Shown here one piece after another: positions 11,760 to 21,699 of a stretch of 64,000 nt of DNA. The translations under genes were made by a program, and so were the position numbers. The stretch covers positions 87,079,838 to 87,143,837 of the forward strand of contig OY754339.1 in NCBI GenBank assembly GCA_963573305.1, written 5' to 3'. Every line of letters starts with the position of its first letter. Within the stretch, counting starts at the first letter, position 1. The DNA is from Pyrrhosoma nymphula (Eukaryota > Arthropoda > Insecta > Odonata > Coenagrionidae). Under the pieces are notes generated by a model. It ran no database searches. It saw only the letters and a list, made by a program, of their open reading frames with translations, and had not been told where the DNA came from.

Positions 11760-12365
11760 GAAGTCAGGACGAAGGGCGTTTTCCAGAGTGGATACTGGCG
11801 TTGAATTGGATGCGTGGGTGAGTAACAAACATCTCGCCTATTTTTAGAATTGTATCCATGGTTCTATATGCCAACTTCAGTGAAAAAATCCTTATTCACG
11901 GCAAAGAAATAGTAGGTTCTGTATTATTGCCAATTGAGTAAGTGTCAGAAGATGCGCAAGAATCCTGCAACATTCTAATCACACAACAAACAACAACAAA
12001 CTATCGACAAGACTTCTTGCGAAAATTCAACAGAGTTCAAACGATGAAATATGTCTTTTTAAGACTACAAATATCATCAGATCCGCTTATTTCAAGCTTA
12101 CTAAAATTGTCACCAAAGACATTGAAATCGTTATCTTCTGATGCAACACAACTTTTACTGCCATCAAAAGGTACTGAGATGCACATCTCTTCTGCGGAAT
12201 CCACAGATTCTACCCAGATGACTCGGAACTTGATTAGTGCGTTTTGCTTCATTGTAAATAATTTCATGTGCTCCGATGTTTTACCAATGAATATAATTGA
12301 ATTGTTTAATTTGTAATAATAAATATGCTTCATCTATTTATTACTTCCTAATCTTGTAGTTCAAT
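11760..12365. other. Unassigned DNA, open on both strands
   Basis: 11942-12316 (plus, 124 codons) and 12037-12333 (minus, 98 codons) overlap. Neither translation has motifs I recognise. Either could be a decayed transposase or chance. Confidence 0.3.
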
Positions 12366-12369
12366 TACT

Positions 12370-12770
12370 ATTTTCATTCTTCGTTTATTTGTGTAGTCCT
12401 CTACATTAGATCCGTTATTTTGATAATTTGCATTTTGTGAAATGTTAATATTAAAAACGTAATCAGGGAGCCCAAAACCCCTTACACATTGTTTTATGAA
12501 AATTGAAACGATTTCAGACCTATTCTGATTTTTGTGTGCAATTGTAACTTTCAAATCGTAATTAGCGATCCCAAAAACCCCTGTAACAACATTTTATGAA
12601 TATTGAAGCATTTTTATAGCTATTTTCAATTTTCATTCGCCATATTGGATCCGCCATTTTGTTTATTTGCAATTTTAACGTTATAATCGTAATTCGCGTG
12701 CCCAAAAACCCCATCGTACAAAATTTCATTAAAATTGGTGAACGTTATCATATTTCGGCCAGATTTTTGG
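12370..12770 (+). repeat. Degenerate tandem repeat, three units
   Basis: Three diverged units of roughly 100-130 bp share the block 'TCGTAAT-AGCG-NCCCAAAAACCCC', at about 12460, 12558 and 12690. The units also share GCCATATTGGATCCGCCATT-like sequence and 'AAATTT-ATNAAAATTG'. Confidence 0.55.
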
Positions 12771-12907
12771 GATTTCGCCCCACTGTGCGTTGGATGCAGG
12801 ACACAACCTCCGGGTGGACTTCCATCAACTTTAGCATGGCGATTAATAGCTCATGAGAAGTAGTGTAGAAGGTCATATTGTAGTCTAACCAAGCCATTGA
12901 TAGGTTT

Positions 12908-13222
12908 CGCCGAAGTTCATCTGCTGATTGCGTTATTTCTGAGATAAAATTATTTGAAGTTGAAAATATAATTTACAGAACATATTTAATGCTCTGCCAT
13001 TTTACACGCTGATAAAATCTTTAGAAAAGCTTTAAAAAATCATTTCGGAATAATCTTTGTCCGCATTCACTCTGCGCATTTTAGTTTTTGTTGCATTTAT
13101 TAAATTGGAAATGTATTTATTCTCACACAAACCACATAGTAGAGAATACTGAAAATATAATATGCGTATTTCTACGGCGTTAACCTGAGAAATAGCGTAA
13201 TTTGCAGATGAACGACGGTCAG
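12908..13222. mobile_element. Short inverted-repeat element (MITE)
   Basis: Terminal arms of about 35 bp are reverse complements. The left arm (12909-12945) contains GTTCATCTGCTGATTGCG and TTATTTCTGAG. The right arm (13180-13218), read inverted, contains CGTTCATCTGCAAATTACGC and TATTTCTCAG. It has no coding capacity and a length of about 310 bp. The exact ends and target duplication are not determined. Confidence 0.55.
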
Positions 13223-13689
13223 ATATGTGACCTGCATTTCGAATTTATTAGCACAAGGTGACTTTTATTTTATTTATTTCTTTACGCTCACATTGTGACC
13301 ATTGTCAGTGTGGTTCTGAGTCTCCGCAGAGACACCTTTCGTTTTTACATTCTCACTATCTCCGCATTGGGTATTCACGACTCCAAGGCGGAAAATTTTC
13401 ATTTATTTCTCATCGCGGTCACTGATAGTTAAACTGATTGGTATGATTTATATAGAAGTTACATGATGAATGACGATTACATTCTTGATGATTAGCCAAA
13501 AGTTTTTATTTCAAACAGAATATCTGGTGTCAAAAATGACCCCAGGTGGATTCAAAGGTTTAAGTGAGGGCGAAGTGGCATGCTATTAACATTTTTCTGG
13601 AATCGTGTACCGCTGGACTGCAATTCAATGGAACAATGACTGAAGTCAGCAATGCCCGGCGAGATGTGGTGGAACTGCAATATCAGAAA

Positions 13690-13790
13690 TGCAAAGTAAT
13701 CGATAAAGTGCCGTCCACTTTATTTTAAATTGACAACACGTGTTTCGGCTTTTTTTCGTAGACATCTTCAGGTACATTATAAAATACACT
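13690..13790 (-). repeat. Penelope-like terminal repeat fragment
   Basis: On the minus strand: CCTGAAGATGTCTACG, then AAGCCGAAACACGTGTTGTC, then an A/T-rich stretch. The 'ctgaagatg...cgaaacacgtg' layout is that of PLE terminal repeats. Confidence 0.45.
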
Positions 13791-13794
13791 ATAA

Positions 13795-14010
13795 AATGCA
13801 ATCGCAAAGAAATGATCATACGTTTTTCTGTAATTTAGCATCAATGACCTATGATTATTATAATTTATATGGCAAAAGGTTGGCTAAATATATTCTACCA
13901 AATACCATTAATTGCATGCCTAAGCAATTGCGTAATTTAAAAGGAATGACAGAAATTAAGAAAAAGGTCAAAGAATGGTTAATTAACGAAATTAAGCATT
14001 TGTAATCCCT
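13795..14010 (+). pseudogene. LINE ORF2 C-terminal remnant
   Basis: The frame ending at 14005 reads YILPNTINCMPKQLRNLKG, then EIKKKVKEWLINEIKHL and a stop. This is the 'P--IN-LP--------FKK-LK-WL' tail of Jockey/CR1-like reverse transcriptase ORFs. Confidence 0.5.
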
Positions 14011-14099
14011 TACAATTAGGCACTATATTTATGAATCTGTTATACTCCGACTTCAATCAGATATAAAATTCATTTAAAATGCCCTTAACTCCCACTTCG

Positions 14100-14486
14100 A
14101 CAGTCCTGATATTGTTTCCTTCCTCAACATCAGAGTGCCTTCCCGCCACACCCGTTCTACCTCCTTACTCCACATGCCTGCACCCAGACTATCAGTAATT
14201 AAGCGCTCTCTATTCCATAGACTTTCTTTTCTAATAAATTCTCTCCCGGGTGATATTGATCCGTTTTCTTTGACAGTTAAAAATTTTACTCACCTGGCAT
14301 CAACATATTTAACGCATGAATGATTATATATCTGGATAAATGTTTGTTTTTTCGTTTTTTGTTCTATATAAAATTGTAACTATTAATTTATATATTAATT
14401 TTTAGTTGTTATAAGTGCACTATAAATTGGCAGTCTTGCTGTATGTGTACCACTTTATTAAAACAAAATAAAATAAAATAAAAAAT
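14100..14486 (+). pseudogene. LINE ORF2 3' end with (AAAT)n tail
   Basis: The translation HTRSTSLLHMPAPRLSVIKR, then SLFHRLSFLINSLPGDIDPF and FTHLASTYLTHE with a stop at 14323 is the C-terminal signature of a Jockey/I-like LINE. The 3' untranslated region ends in an AAAATAAAATAAAATAAAA tail at 14465-14486, as expected of a retrotransposed 3' end. It is a separate insertion from the preceding fragment. Confidence 0.65.
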
Positions 14487-14838
14487 TCTTATGTAATGAC
14501 TTGTGTACTCATTTGACATATATAATTGCAATAAATTGTTATACTATGGCAAATATATTCATGTTACAGGTTTTGTGGATTTTTTTAAAATGAACATTTG
14601 TGTTGATTTTTATTTTATATTGTAATATTATTTTTCTACTGTGTAACATGCCGCTTGTATGAATACAATGGAACCTTCTGACAAGCCATGTGGCTCAGAA
14701 GGACCTGACTTTTAAATGCAATAAAGGCACATGTAAAGAAAATTCAAGCGTACCGCCGCCGCGGTAATCCAAGAAAGAAAATTTGTTGTCCAACAATAAT
14801 GAAAATTATGATCGATCTCAGAAGTGAATATAACCATA
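14487..14838 (+). other. AT-rich DNA, possible LINE 3' UTR
   Basis: 14660-14725 (GGAACCTTCTGACAAGCCAT ... AATGCAATAAAGGCACATG) looks like the 3' untranslated end of another retroelement. I cannot assign a family. Confidence 0.3.
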
Positions 14839-14839
14839 C

Positions 14840-14935
14840 GTAAGATTCTCTCGGACCTCCTCACTCCCCTACGTAAGACAACGCAAGGAAAACTCAACCC
14901 CCTCTCTCCCCCCAAAACGTATTACGTAATACTTG
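14840..14935 (-). repeat. Dispersed 'ACGTA/GGGGGG' repeat, copy 1
   Basis: On the minus strand: ATTACGTAATACG, then a G-rich run (GGGGGGAGAGAGGGGGTT), then CTTACGTAGGGG. The same arrangement occurs at 63660-63760 on the plus strand. The layout matches a repeat I recall as common in insect genomes. Confidence 0.4.
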
Positions 14936-15170
14936 AATGAAAACGATGGCAAATTTTGTCATCTAAACGTCTGAACCTGAACTCATGACCCGGTTGGAAA
15001 CCCGAGAAGAATTTACGCATTAAATTCGCCGGTAAAGAGCCAGATACTTCATTGCCACAAACCAATTTTTGGAATTGATGACAGCCGATGAAGATCCCTT
15101 TTCTCCACTCCTGTCCGTCATTCTGTGCAGAGAGAGAGAGAGATGGAAGGGGAGATCGCAGACTCCTAAT

Positions 15171-15590
15171 TAGGCGTCTCCAGAGTACGGCCCGCGGGCC
15201 ACATCTGGCCCGCAAGGTGATTTTATCCGGCCCGCAGAAGAATTATGCGGAAATGCGCCGCACAATATTTGCTTAGGCGGTTGCTACTTGTAAGTAATTA
15301 GCGTTTCAAAATTTGAATTTCGGTTTGATAAGATTTTAAAAGCACAAACACAGTTTTATCATTCATAATAATGATTTTGAGATGAATATATGAGAATTTG
15401 CTGGTAGTTTTCGTCGTCATCAATATACGTTAATTTAATTACATACACTCTGTAATTAGTTGATAAAATTTTGTAATTTTGATAAAACTCATATCTAGAG
15501 ATTCCTATTTATTTTTTTACTACGGCCCGCTAAAAAAGTGATTAAGTACCCATTGTGACCCTCGCGTTACGATGAGTTTGGAGACCCCTG
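15171..15590. mobile_element. hAT-like non-autonomous element
   Basis: Ends are inverted: TAGGCGTCTCCAGAGT on the left, and CAGGGGTCTCCAAACT when the right end is read inverted. Just inside the left end is CGGCCCGCGGGCCACATC, a block seen in many short hAT-type elements whose tips read CAGGGGTCTC. The interior has no open frame. The superfamily rests on recall of such tips; an 8-bp target duplication is not evident. Confidence 0.55.
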
Positions 15591-15647
15591 CTGTAAATCA
15601 AAGGAATGGGCCGCTCAAAGAGTCCTGGGGTCGCATCCGAGTCCCTA

Positions 15648-16212
15648 AAGATAGTTTGATCGAGATAGTTCCCTAGTCATAATAGAGACCATATTCGAAT
15701 TTAATTTTTTTATTTATACGTCTGTAAGAAGTATGAAATAAATATTTTAATATTAATGGTGCAAAAATTAGTGGTTATGACAATGGTTTGTTATGACAAA
15801 AATTCTCAGTAATTAAATAAATATAACCACATTAGTATCTAACTTGACTCATTTTTTCACGCTGTACGGTGAAATCGCCTTCACTGTAGAAGGTTTATTG
15901 CGATTCTGTAAAACATTCCTGCGGTGAGTAATTGATTAATTTTTATAAATAGTTGAGAAAACGTTATAACTACTCACCGTTAGTTTTTTGACGAAATCAA
16001 GATGTTATAAATTCCTATTTTTTCAATATTCTCCCTCTGGAGCGCACAGCCGCAACCTATCCCATGCAAAACAGCTTATATTTTTAAGTAAATTGCTCGA
16101 AAAGTAGTTCTACAAGGGGTTAATATTTTGATATAATTATAAAGTTGGGAGTTATTTCCTTAAAATGACGTAAAATTATAGGAGAATTGATTTCTCGATC
16201 AAACTACCTTAA
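15648..16212 (-). mobile_element. MITE family A, copy 2 (inverted)
   Basis: Same family as 955-1514, in the opposite orientation. It begins GTTTGATCGAGATAGTTCCC and ends CTCGATCAAACTACCTTAA, with the shared internal blocks in reverse order. Non-coding. Confidence 0.75.
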
Positions 16213-16800
16213 TGGTTAGGAGTGCTGAGTTAGCGAAAGGGACAAAGGGCGTCTATTGCCGACCAGCCTTTGCTGCCCGACATAGCATCGCTGTGAGCGC
16301 TGAGGTTTGCGATTTCTCTGGATGGTGGGAGGCATGGGGACTATGTACGTTCGTACCGTCGAAGAGACCCTCTTTCAATGGGGGAGTCCAAGCAATAGAA
16401 ACGAGTGATTCGGGCTAGTTGATCGCCCTGGCCCCTCCCACTGCCATACTCCTCGCTCTGGCACTTCTCATCGCTAACACCTATTGACTCCTCCATAACG
16501 GTTGACAGAGCACGTCCGTGTCCTCTCGTTAGAGGGAATCTATGCGGGGAAGGACATGGGCGAGGGGAGTAATGTGACGTCTTTCCAAAAGCAAGATGAT
16601 ACACGCGGAAGTGGATTCGGACGAGCGTTTGCCGCCGTCTCCATTCTGCCACGTAATGTCTCCCCGGTACAGGAACTAAACTACCGAACAAATGAGTAGA
16701 TACGTATATATTTTTATAGTACTTCCTCTGTACTCCATCCTCAATTTCCTTGTGTTTACCTAAAGAAAAATACACGCAGTAAATTGGTTTCATTGAAAAG
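16213..16800. other. Unassigned DNA, open on both strands
   Basis: A 174-codon minus-strand frame (16341-16865) and shorter plus frames overlap here. The minus frame extends into the hairpin that follows and has no recognisable motif, so I do not call a gene. Confidence 0.35.
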
Positions 16801-16808
16801 TATTCGAT

Positions 16809-16988
16809 GGGAGTCAAAGATTGAACACTGCAGCTTCCACTTAGATATTTATTTAACACGACCATGGTTTCGTAGCGGTGCTACATCATCAAGTCGCCAC
16901 CACTTGATGATGTAGCACCGCTACGAAACCATGATCGTGTTAAATAAATATCTAAGTGGAAGCTGCAGTGTTCAATCCTTTACTCCCA
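16809..16988. repeat. 86-bp-arm snapback hairpin
   Basis: Left arm 16809-16894 and right arm 16902-16988 are reverse complements with only a few mismatches, separated by the 7-base loop CGCCACC. The arms contain GTAGCGGTGCTACATCATCA and TTAAATAAATATCTAAGTGG. Tail-to-tail terminal repeats of a Penelope-like element would give this structure; no element body adjoins it. Confidence 0.75.
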
Positions 16989-17045
16989 ATATGATTGACT
17001 TCCACAAAGTATTGCCTGAAACTGTGTCGTATATGTAATCGATGT

Positions 17046-17453
17046 ACCGTATTTCTCCGAATATAAGCCGCACTTTTTTTCCTGATTTTGGGGCCTCGAA
17101 ATCGGGGTGCGGCTTGTATTCGAGGTGCGGCTTAAATTCGAGAACTTCCTTAAAAAATCGTAAAAATGACCGATTTGAGCAAACCAGCCATTCGGATTCA
17201 CGCGGACGCCAGCTAAACTCGCCTAAGCCACGGGGAAAGTAAGAATAATGCTAAAACGGTCAAATTGGTGCGCAATTTATTCCTATATTATAGGATAATA
17301 TATGTAACATTGTGTCACAGTTACATAGGTAATGTAAAAACAAGTATATAATTCTGCCTAATACTGTAGGTAGTACGGGATGCACTACAACGGGTGCGGC
17401 TTAAATTCGCGTATTAACTTTTTTCCCTGTTTGAGACCCCAAAAACTCCCCAA
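17046..17453. mobile_element. Short 'ACCGTATTT' inverted-repeat element, right-truncated
   Basis: Starts TACCGTATTTCTCCGAATAT and matches the complete copy at 58487-58938 across its length, but the mirrored right end is missing and the similarity stops near 17453. Such tips (ACCGTATTT...TATAAGCCGC) recall ISL2EU-type DNA elements; that assignment is from memory and tentative. Confidence 0.6.
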
Positions 17454-17489
17454 ACCCTTCTCATTCATTTCTCCTTGCAATATTGTTTT

Positions 17490-18168
17490 CATCAGATTTC
17501 ATCAGAAAAGCATCCGATTTGCTGATGACATGGTGATCTTAGCCGATGACGACCAGGCACTTCAAGGAATGATAAAAAGTTTAGAGGAAAGAATGAAAGA
17601 CTAAGGAATGAAAATAAATGTTGGGAAAACGAAAGTTTTCTTTCCAGCGAATGATGGATGAAATATGCATGTTAAGACTAATGAGGGAACAATAAAGCAG
17701 GTTATAAGGTGTTGATAGATATCTGGGGAGCATGCTAACGGAAGATTAGAAGAGTGAGGTAGAGATTAAGTCAAGAATAGCTATGGGAAAGGAAGCTTTT
17801 AATAAGAAGAGAAATGTGTTATGCAGCGGTATGGACCTAGAACTGAGAAAGACTGGTGAAATGTTATGTGTGGAGTGCTTTGTTGTATGGATTAGAAGTG
17901 TGGCCCTTGGGAAGAAGAGAGAAGGATCAATGCTTTTTGAGATGTGGGAGTGGAGGAGGCTAGAGAGAGTGAAATGGGTGGATAGAGTAAGAAATGAGGA
18001 GGTGATGGGAAGAGTTAGGGAGGAAAAGAACACCACTGAAAGCAATACAGAAGAGTAAGGAAAGCTGGATCGGACATATTTTAAGAGGTTAGGGTGTTTT
18101 AAATGCATACAGCAGTCAAGGGCAGAGTGGAGGGTGAAAATAGAAGAGGAAGAAGAAGGCTGAAAATG
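17490..18168 (+). pseudogene. LINE RT fragment (FADD type), 5' part
   Basis: IRFADDMVILADDDQALQGM carries the catalytic FADD box. Then come GMKINVGKTKVF, RIAMGKEAFNKKRN, a degraded 'LYG-E-W' region, and KAIQKSKESWIGHILRG. This is the palm-to-C-terminus order of a widespread insect LINE ORF2. Multiple stops and frame changes are present. The copy appears to resume at 18720-18880, after an AT-rich insertion. Confidence 0.65.
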
Positions 18169-18719
18169 ACAGAATAGAATAGAATTTTATTGTTCGAGGA
18201 CTAGTGTCCTATGGAACAGGATTATAATTTAACCTTTTTGGTTTTGGTGCAGCAAATAGACAATATACCAATCATTTGAATTTCATACATGCACATTACA
18301 TGCCAATAGAAACATGCGTAGATATTCGTACAAGAGAATACATATGTAAGCATAGACAAAATTCCAATTGCATGACAACGAAAACATGCATAGGTATTCA
18401 TACAAGATTATACACAAGGGAAAAAAATACAAAATATAAATTATACATCTCTCCTGAAGCTATATACATAAACATGTGCGATATATGTATATACAAACAT
18501 ACATATACGCTCATATATATGCACACTTTCTTATTATTATGCTTTGGACAAGAAGCCAAATCATTTTTCATTGGGTTTGCACAAAAAGTACACACATACA
18601 AGAGTATACGCATATAAACATAGACAAAATATAAATTATACACATCTTCGGTAAATAAATAGTTACACATATACCTACATAATATATATACACTTATTAT
18701 TATGCATGTTTGTTGAACG
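18169..18719. other. AT-rich insertion with TAGAATAGAAT start
   Basis: Begins with AGAATAGAATAGAATTTTAT, which looks like the inverted tail of another LINE 3' UTR (AATAAAATTCTATTC). It continues with low-complexity ATACA-rich DNA repeating CATAGACAAAAT and ATATAAATTATACA blocks. It splits the flanking LINE sequence. Confidence 0.4.
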
Positions 18720-18880
18720 AAATTAAAACAGACTAAGTAAAGATAAGAAGAAGGTACAAGGAAACTAAGGAAGAGGCCCGGGACAGGACGAATTGGAGAC
18801 AGCTTTGGTGTTTGGGACCTGGCAGTATACTGCATCATCAACTATAGGCCTATAGGCAGAATACCAGTTGATGATGATAT
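18720..18880 (+). pseudogene. LINE 3' end, continuation
   Basis: RRRYKETKEEARDRTNWRQL followed by a short untranslated region ending TTGATGATGATAT. The 'A-DR--WR' end and (ATG)n-like tail match the 3' end of the same LINE type as 17490-18168. Confidence 0.5.
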
Positions 18881-20150
18881 TGTTTTCACTGGGCATTGTG
18901 TCTCATAAATTGCCCAATAAATAAGTCTCTTCCTCTTTTCTGATTTTTTATTGCAACATTCTTTTATCTCCAACTCTCCGTGGGCTTTTCATCAGCGATT
19001 CTCTTCACTCCTTTGATCTTCGTCATTCTTCAGGGAAGCCACATTTCAATCGCTTCCAATTTTTTTTGCCTGGCAGCATTTGTCGTCCATGATTGTCTGA
19101 CATATAAGATATGCATGCCGTTATGAAGTGCTTTAAAAAAAGGTCGGTAGCGCATTCAATGGAAATCGTTGGTGGTTGAATGCCGGTTCCTAACGAAAAC
19201 ATTCGATTGATTGGAAATTGAGCCTCTAATTTCGTTCGGAATTGGGAAAAATCCCATGTTTTACAACCTGCCATGGGACGATGGCTGTTAATTTTATCGA
19301 TCGACCCTCTCCCTTTCTTCCCTCTTCTGCGAATTCTTACTACTTCTTAGAATACGTGCGAATGTGTTTTCTTTACTAAATATCACTGATAAACTTATAA
19401 AAGTTAGACTGGAAATGGGATCGAACCCGAACCTTCCAATTTCGCGTCGGACCCTCAGCCGCAATCCTTGCTTGTCAGTTTTACGTGTTCCCGATTCTAT
19501 TATTCCCCCATTTTATTTATTGTTACGTTTTGAATGAGTATAAAAATCAGCCAATCAATCAATATGCTCGCGCGGGTATCTCTTATAAGGAATAACCCAA
19601 GTGTAGGGTAAAAGGCTTTGCAGAGTGAACATAAAAAACACAAAAAAGGCACAGGTATAATTTATCCAATATTTCGGTTACACAAACCTATCTCAAATAT
19701 GAACACAGCATAGTATAACACAGCAGTCCTTTTCCTCTCACATTTGAGAAAGTTGTATTCAGTCTCACTCAAACTTTGGGTCAATTATACTTATCTCTCT
19801 TTTTTTCTGAATAGAGTGCCGTACTGGTGGCTATATACTATAACTTTCAAAGTTCCGGTGAGTCTGGGCGCCTTTCTCAAGGATCTGATGAAGTTATTAT
19901 TGTTCAAATACTTTTTTTTAGTTGTAATATATTTTAATTCAATTGTAGGTCTGGCTATTTCGGGAGAATGGCTGAGAATAGATTAAGGAAGCAGTTTAAT
20001 GATGGAGGAGTGAATGGTGTGAGATAAAGGTACAGAGCAAGATCGTCACGTACGAATGTGGTGGAAGACACTCTTAAAAGTAGGAATATTAGGTCTTAAA
20101 GCAGGAGGGCGTGTATGTAACTGAAGCGAAAGAGGTATGCGAGGATAGGG
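18881..20150. other. Unassigned intergenic DNA
   Basis: AT-rich. 19400-19440 read on the minus strand contains GGTTCGGGTTCGATCCCATT, a B-box-like sequence that could be a SINE remnant. Nothing else is recognisable. Confidence 0.35.
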
Positions 20151-20319
20151 CAGTATGGAGAAAATTAAAACAGAGCCAGTTTTACGCGGGCCTATCACCG
20201 TGAGTAAAACTTTTTTGACCGCGCCTACCCCCAAAGGGTACGTGCATATGAATGCATACATGTCAAATAAGGTCATTCGATACCTCGATCGTCTTCCCTT
20301 TTCGATAGACTATATTGGG

Positions 20320-21175
20320 TGTGAGCTAGATATGGGAATGAAAGTAGGAGGTCAGCGGATAAAGTCAGTTAGATTCGCGGACGACCAGGCGTTGGTCAGT
20401 CGGTCATCGAAAGGGTTGCAAAGTTTAGTAGAAGCTTTGGAAAAGCAGTGCGAGAAATACGGGATGAAGATTAATGACAAGAAAACAAAAGTAATGAGAT
20501 TCTCTAGGACAAAGAAAGCAAAGCTGGTGATAAGAGTAGGAAGTCACAAACTGGAGCAAGTAGAACAATTTACTTGGGTAGTACGCTAGAAGAAACATGG
20601 CATAGTAGCAAATACATTAGGAGGAGAATAGCGATAGCGAAGGAAGCGTTCAATAATAGAAGGGAGCTGATGACGGGAACGTTAAGTAAGGATGTAAAAA
20701 AGAGGCAGGTGAAGAGCTTAATATGGAGTGTGGCGTTGTATGGGGCAGAAACGTGGACCTTGAGAGAGGAAGACGAAAATAGTCTGAAGGCGTTCGAGAT
20801 GTGGGTGTGGAGGAGGATGGAGAAGGTGCGTTGAGCGGAAAGGAAGACAAAAGAAGAAGTGCTTGACATGGTGGGCGAGGAGAGGAAACTTATAGATGAG
20901 ATTAGGGGAAGGTAGGGTAGGTGGCTGGAAGCGGTAATGAGCGGCGATGATTTGCTGAAGGCCGTGACAGAGGGAAGGATGTTGGGTAAGCGGGGAAGGG
21001 GAAGAAATAGACTAGGTTTTATGGACGGGATGAAGAAAGGTAGGACTTATGCTGAGATGAAGAAAGATATATCAGAGGTAGATAGGGCACGGCACGTGTA
21101 AGTGTCCGTTGGATATTCTCTGACTTTCATCATAGCCTACCTCTAACCGGTAGATTACTCTGATGATGATGATAT
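20320..21175 (+). pseudogene. LINE RT fragment (FADD type) with 3' end
   Basis: IKSVRFADDQALVSRSSKGL, YGMKINDKKTKVMRFS, KLEQVEQFTW, then a frameshift near 20580, IAIAKEAFNNRREL, VALYGAETWTLREEDENS, FEMWVWRRMEKVR with a stop, then GKRGRGRNRLGFMDGM and DRARHV with a stop. The 3' UTR ends TCTGATGATGATGAT at 21155-21170. It is the same clade as 17490-18880 but a separate, better preserved copy. The first D of the FADD pair is intact; the frameshift and stops make it inactive. Confidence 0.75.
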
Positions 21176-21179
21176 TGGG

Positions 21180-21560
21180 TGTCTTCCATTGCGCAATGAT
21201 ATTGGGTGATCAGTGCGCTAATCACTTCGTAACACTACAGCGCACTTGCCTTCCATTCGTTACTGATGTGATTGTTGTCAAGGTTGCTGATTTTCAGTAA
21301 AGGCGATAAACATGCATATTGTGAGATTTTAAATTACTCTCTGATAAAAAGCTAACATTTTAAAATACTTACATTGAAATGAATTCAACATATTTACACA
21401 AAAAACTCGACCATGCCTGTTGTTCACCCATAAAATGCCATCTACCGGCAGGTTACAGAACATTTCGCCAGCGCACATCGTTCCATTCAACCTCGTTCGT
21501 GTGCGCTGATGTGTTGTTTCGATGTGCGCTAACTTCAACACCTTGAATGGAAAACCCCCG
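21180..21560 (+). repeat. Dispersed repeat B, copy 1
   Basis: Shares several blocks in order with 54350-54750: TTTTCAGTAAAGGCG, CAGGTTACAGAACATTTCGCC, GCACATCGTTCCATTCA, CGTTCGTGTGCGC and a closing CTTGAATGGAAA. No open frame. Probably a non-autonomous element; its ends carry GTGCGCT-type sequence. Confidence 0.5.
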
Positions 21561-21699
21561 TTGGTAGAGCAACATATACGGAACCAAACGACCCTGTGTA
21601 TGTATGTACATGTATCATCGTTTAAAAGTAACCTTGTCTAATGTAAATGTACTACATGTACACGCGAAGGCGCGCACAGTTACGCCATATCTCTTTGCG

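Noticed and set aside
11942..12333. Overlapping frames of 124 (+) and 98 (-) codons
   Set aside because: No motif on either strand; length is within chance for AT-rich DNA with low stop density.
16341..16865. 174-codon minus-strand frame
   Set aside because: It begins inside a hairpin repeat, overlaps frames on the other strand and has no recognisable motif.
18276..18841. Open frames of 113 and 147 codons on opposite strands
   Set aside because: They lie in ATACA-rich simple sequence and encode Y/I/C-rich low complexity.
19400..19440. tRNA or SINE on the minus strand
   Set aside because: Only a B-box-like GGTTCGATCCC is present; no second copy of its surroundings in the window.
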